Assembly: GCA_947483555.1 (NCBI GenBank)
Contig: CANKMW010000090.1
Coordinates: 1-41,247, forward strand
Length of the DNA stretch: 41,247 bases
Source: Myxococcales bacterium
GTDB taxonomy: Bacteria > Myxococcota_A > Polyangia > Haliangiales > Haliangiaceae
Direction: 5' to 3'
Shown: piece after piece, positions 39,931 to 41,247 of the stretch
Numbering within the stretch: the stretch's first letter is position 1
Layout: each line of letters begins with the position of its first letter
Position numbers and translations under genes: made by a program
The notes under the pieces: generated by a model
What the model saw: only the letters and a program-made list of their open reading frames with translations
Told to the model about the DNA's origin: nothing
Databases searched by the model: none

Positions 39931-41097
39931 ATGGCCACCACCGCGGCGCTGTTCGGCGCCCTGTTCGCCGTCCTGATCGTGCTCGAGCTGGTCGATGCGA
40001 TCCTCACCTCGGTGCTCGATGGCGCCGCCGCCGAGGCCGGCACCCGGGCGCCGCGGTCGCCGGCGTTCATGATGCTCATCCTGATCGGCTGGCTCGGCTC
40101 GACGGTCGGCCTGATCTTCCACGAGGTCGCGCACGCCGCCGCCCAGGCTGCGTTCGGTGGCCGGCCATCGATCGTGCTGCTCAAGAACGGCGGCTTCGCC
40201 CGCTCGTCGCCGTGGCTGCCGTTCGCGCCGGTGCGCGTGATCCACGTGCTCGGTCAGAACCTCGGCCTGGGCGTCATCGGCCTGGCGCCGGCGCTGCTGA
40301 CCGCCGCCGGCATCGGCGCCATCGTGCTGTGGGCGTCGCCGCTGTCGATCGAGACCCTGGCCGCCGCCGGCCGCGCCATCGCGGCCACCGCCGATCGCGC
40401 CGCCGCGCTCGACGTGGTCGAACACGTCTGGGGGCTGGTCGCCGATGGCTCGTGGTGGATGTGGCCGCTGATCGGCGTGGTCCTGCTCCTGGTCGCGCCG
40501 TGCATGACGCCGTCGAGCGTCGACTACGCCGCGGCGTCGCCGGCGCTGCTCGGCTACGGCCTCGCCGCGGTCGCGGTCAGCGGCGGTGGAGCGATCGGCG
40601 CCTTGGCCGCCGCCGGTGCCGCGCTCGCGCTCGCGCTCGCCCTGCAGCGACTGGGCGCGCTCCCGACCGCCATCGGCACCGCGCTCGGCGGCATCGTGCT
40701 GTCGGCGCCGGTGCTGTGGCTCGCCACCTGGCTGATCTCGCGCCGGATTGGCTACTCGCCGCCGCTGCTGATCCAGAGCGGGCTGGCCGTCACCGCGATG
40801 GCGCTGGCGTTCGCGGCCGCGGCGCAGGCCCTCTACGTCGCCATCGCGCTGGTGCTGGCACTCTTCGGTCGGCCCCGGATCCTGTGGCGCGCCCTGCGCG
40901 CCCTGCCCGGCCACCTGCTCGATCTGGTGCGCCCGTTCTCGACCTGCGCCGATTGCGGCGTCCACTACCGCGGTCACTGCGACGGCTGCGGCCGCACGCC
41001 CGCTGGTCCGCCGCCACCGAAGCCGACCGCACCGCCGCCGAAACCGCGTGGCCTGGTGGGCCTGCTCGAGAAGACGCGCGGCGAGCGCGCGGGTTAG
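39931..41097 (+). CDS. M50-like intramembrane metallopeptidase with C-terminal zinc ribbon
   Basis: 388 residues, about ten hydrophobic segments. HEVAH (64-68) lies inside a membrane helix, as in site-2-protease type M50 enzymes. A third ligand could be Asp198 in PSSVDY, the SxxD form seen in M50-related proteins. No PDZ domain is visible. The C-terminus has a four-Cys ribbon (CADCG...CDGCG) and a Pro/Lys-rich tail. The substrate is unknown. It follows the M16-like gene by 66 bases on the same strand. Confidence 0.85.
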   Translation: MATTAALFGALFAVLIVLELVDAILTSVLDGAAAEAGTRAPRSPAFMMLILIGWLGSTVGLIFHEVAHAAAQAAFGGRPSIVLLKNGGFARSSPWLPFAPVRVIHVLGQNLGLGVIGLAPALLTAAGIGAIVLWASPLSIETLAAAGRAIAATADRAAALDVVEHVWGLVADGSWWMWPLIGVVLLLVAPCMTPSSVDYAAASPALLGYGLAAVAVSGGGAIGALAAAGAALALALALQRLGALPTAIGTALGGIVLSAPVLWLATWLISRRIGYSPPLLIQSGLAVTAMALAFAAAAQALYVAIALVLALFGRPRILWRALRALPGHLLDLVRPFSTCADCGVHYRGHCDGCGRTPAGPPPPKPTAPPPKPRGLVGLLEKTRGERAG

Positions 41098-41136
41098 CCG
41101 CAATGCCGATCAGTTAGCGTCAAGTGATCGAGACGA

Positions 41137-41247
41137 GCCACGTTTCCGCTCGTCCTGAGCGAAACGCGAGCGCACGCGAGCGTGAGTCGAAGGACGTACT
41201 CCGTCGAGGCTGCGCCCTTCGACTCGGCCGCTGCGCGGCCTCGCTCA
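41137..41247. repeat. REP-like inverted-repeat cluster
   Basis: GAGTCGAAGG (41184-41193) and CCTTCGACTC (41216-41225) form perfect 10-bp arms around 22 bases. Just inside and outside are CGTCCT/AGGACG arms and the hairpin GGCCGC-tgc-GCGGCC. The element is cut off by the window edge. It has the look of paired REP (BIME-like) units. Confidence 0.7.

Noticed and set aside
36049..41103. 1684-codon open frame on the minus strand
   Set aside because: Arg/Gly/His-rich, low-complexity product antisense to the M16 and M50 genes; an artefact of high GC3.

Overview
The window is about 41 kb of very GC-rich DNA with dense, overlapping coding regions. It is free of phage or plasmid hallmarks. Gene content (a large multiheme cytochrome, DUF4388, DNRLRE and ARPP-1 type lipoproteins, an AAA ATPase with a long helical C-terminus, many ATGA/GTGA gene overlaps) suggests a soil or marine Myxococcota chromosome (Polyangia/Haliangiales-like). 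That placement is an inference from style, not from a marker gene.

Layout. (1) 1-5.1 kb, minus strand: a microsatellite, a large lipoprotein joining DNRLRE, PQQ-type sugar dehydrogenase-like and diheme cytochrome c domains, a flippase-like membrane protein and an ARPP-1 lipoprotein. (2) 5.2-11.5 kb, minus strand: a three-gene operon that reads as a complete electron route across the envelope. It has an inner-membrane protein (cNMP-binding-like domain, four [4Fe-4S] clusters, two H-x13-H heme-b helices), a secreted 30-heme cytochrome built of ten triheme modules, and an outer-membrane beta-barrel. (3) 11.6-13.2 kb, plus: a secreted protein, tRNA-Pro(CGG) and a receiver-XRE regulator. (4) 13.2-17.8 kb: a small alpha+beta barrel protein, a 1011-aa AAA ATPase, a 12-bp minisatellite, a RAYT-type Y1 transposase and a short tandem array.

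(5) 17.8-32.1 kb: the most interesting region, two divergent operons around a 451-bp AT-rich regulatory gap. The leftward arm encodes a DevCAB-like exporter (FtsX permease, ABC ATPase, HlyD adaptor), a fatty-acyl desaturase, a PEMT/ICMT-like methyltransferase, an HHxxxDG acyltransferase and a PF10118 (metal-dependent hydrolase) protein. The rightward arm encodes an acyl-activating enzyme, a KASIII-like enzyme with altered active-site residues, an AurF-like diiron N-oxygenase, a carrier protein, a class-II aaRS-like amino acid:carrier-protein ligase, a thioester-reductase-like SDR, a phosphopantetheinyl transferase, a second ferritin-like diiron protein and a second carrier protein. Together they look like a compact non-modular pathway that loads an amino acid on a carrier protein, joins or oxidises it with a fatty-acyl unit, releases it reductively and exports a lipid product.

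(6) 32.4-41.1 kb: a DUF4388 protein, two alpha/beta hydrolases, a PlsC-type acyltransferase whose start codon shares a CATG with the divergent hydrolase, a double M16 peptidase-like lipoprotein and an M50-like membrane metallopeptidase. The window ends in a REP-like inverted-repeat cluster. Nearly all start sites were chosen by overlap with the preceding stop codon or by a Shine-Dalgarno sequence; exceptions are stated per gene.
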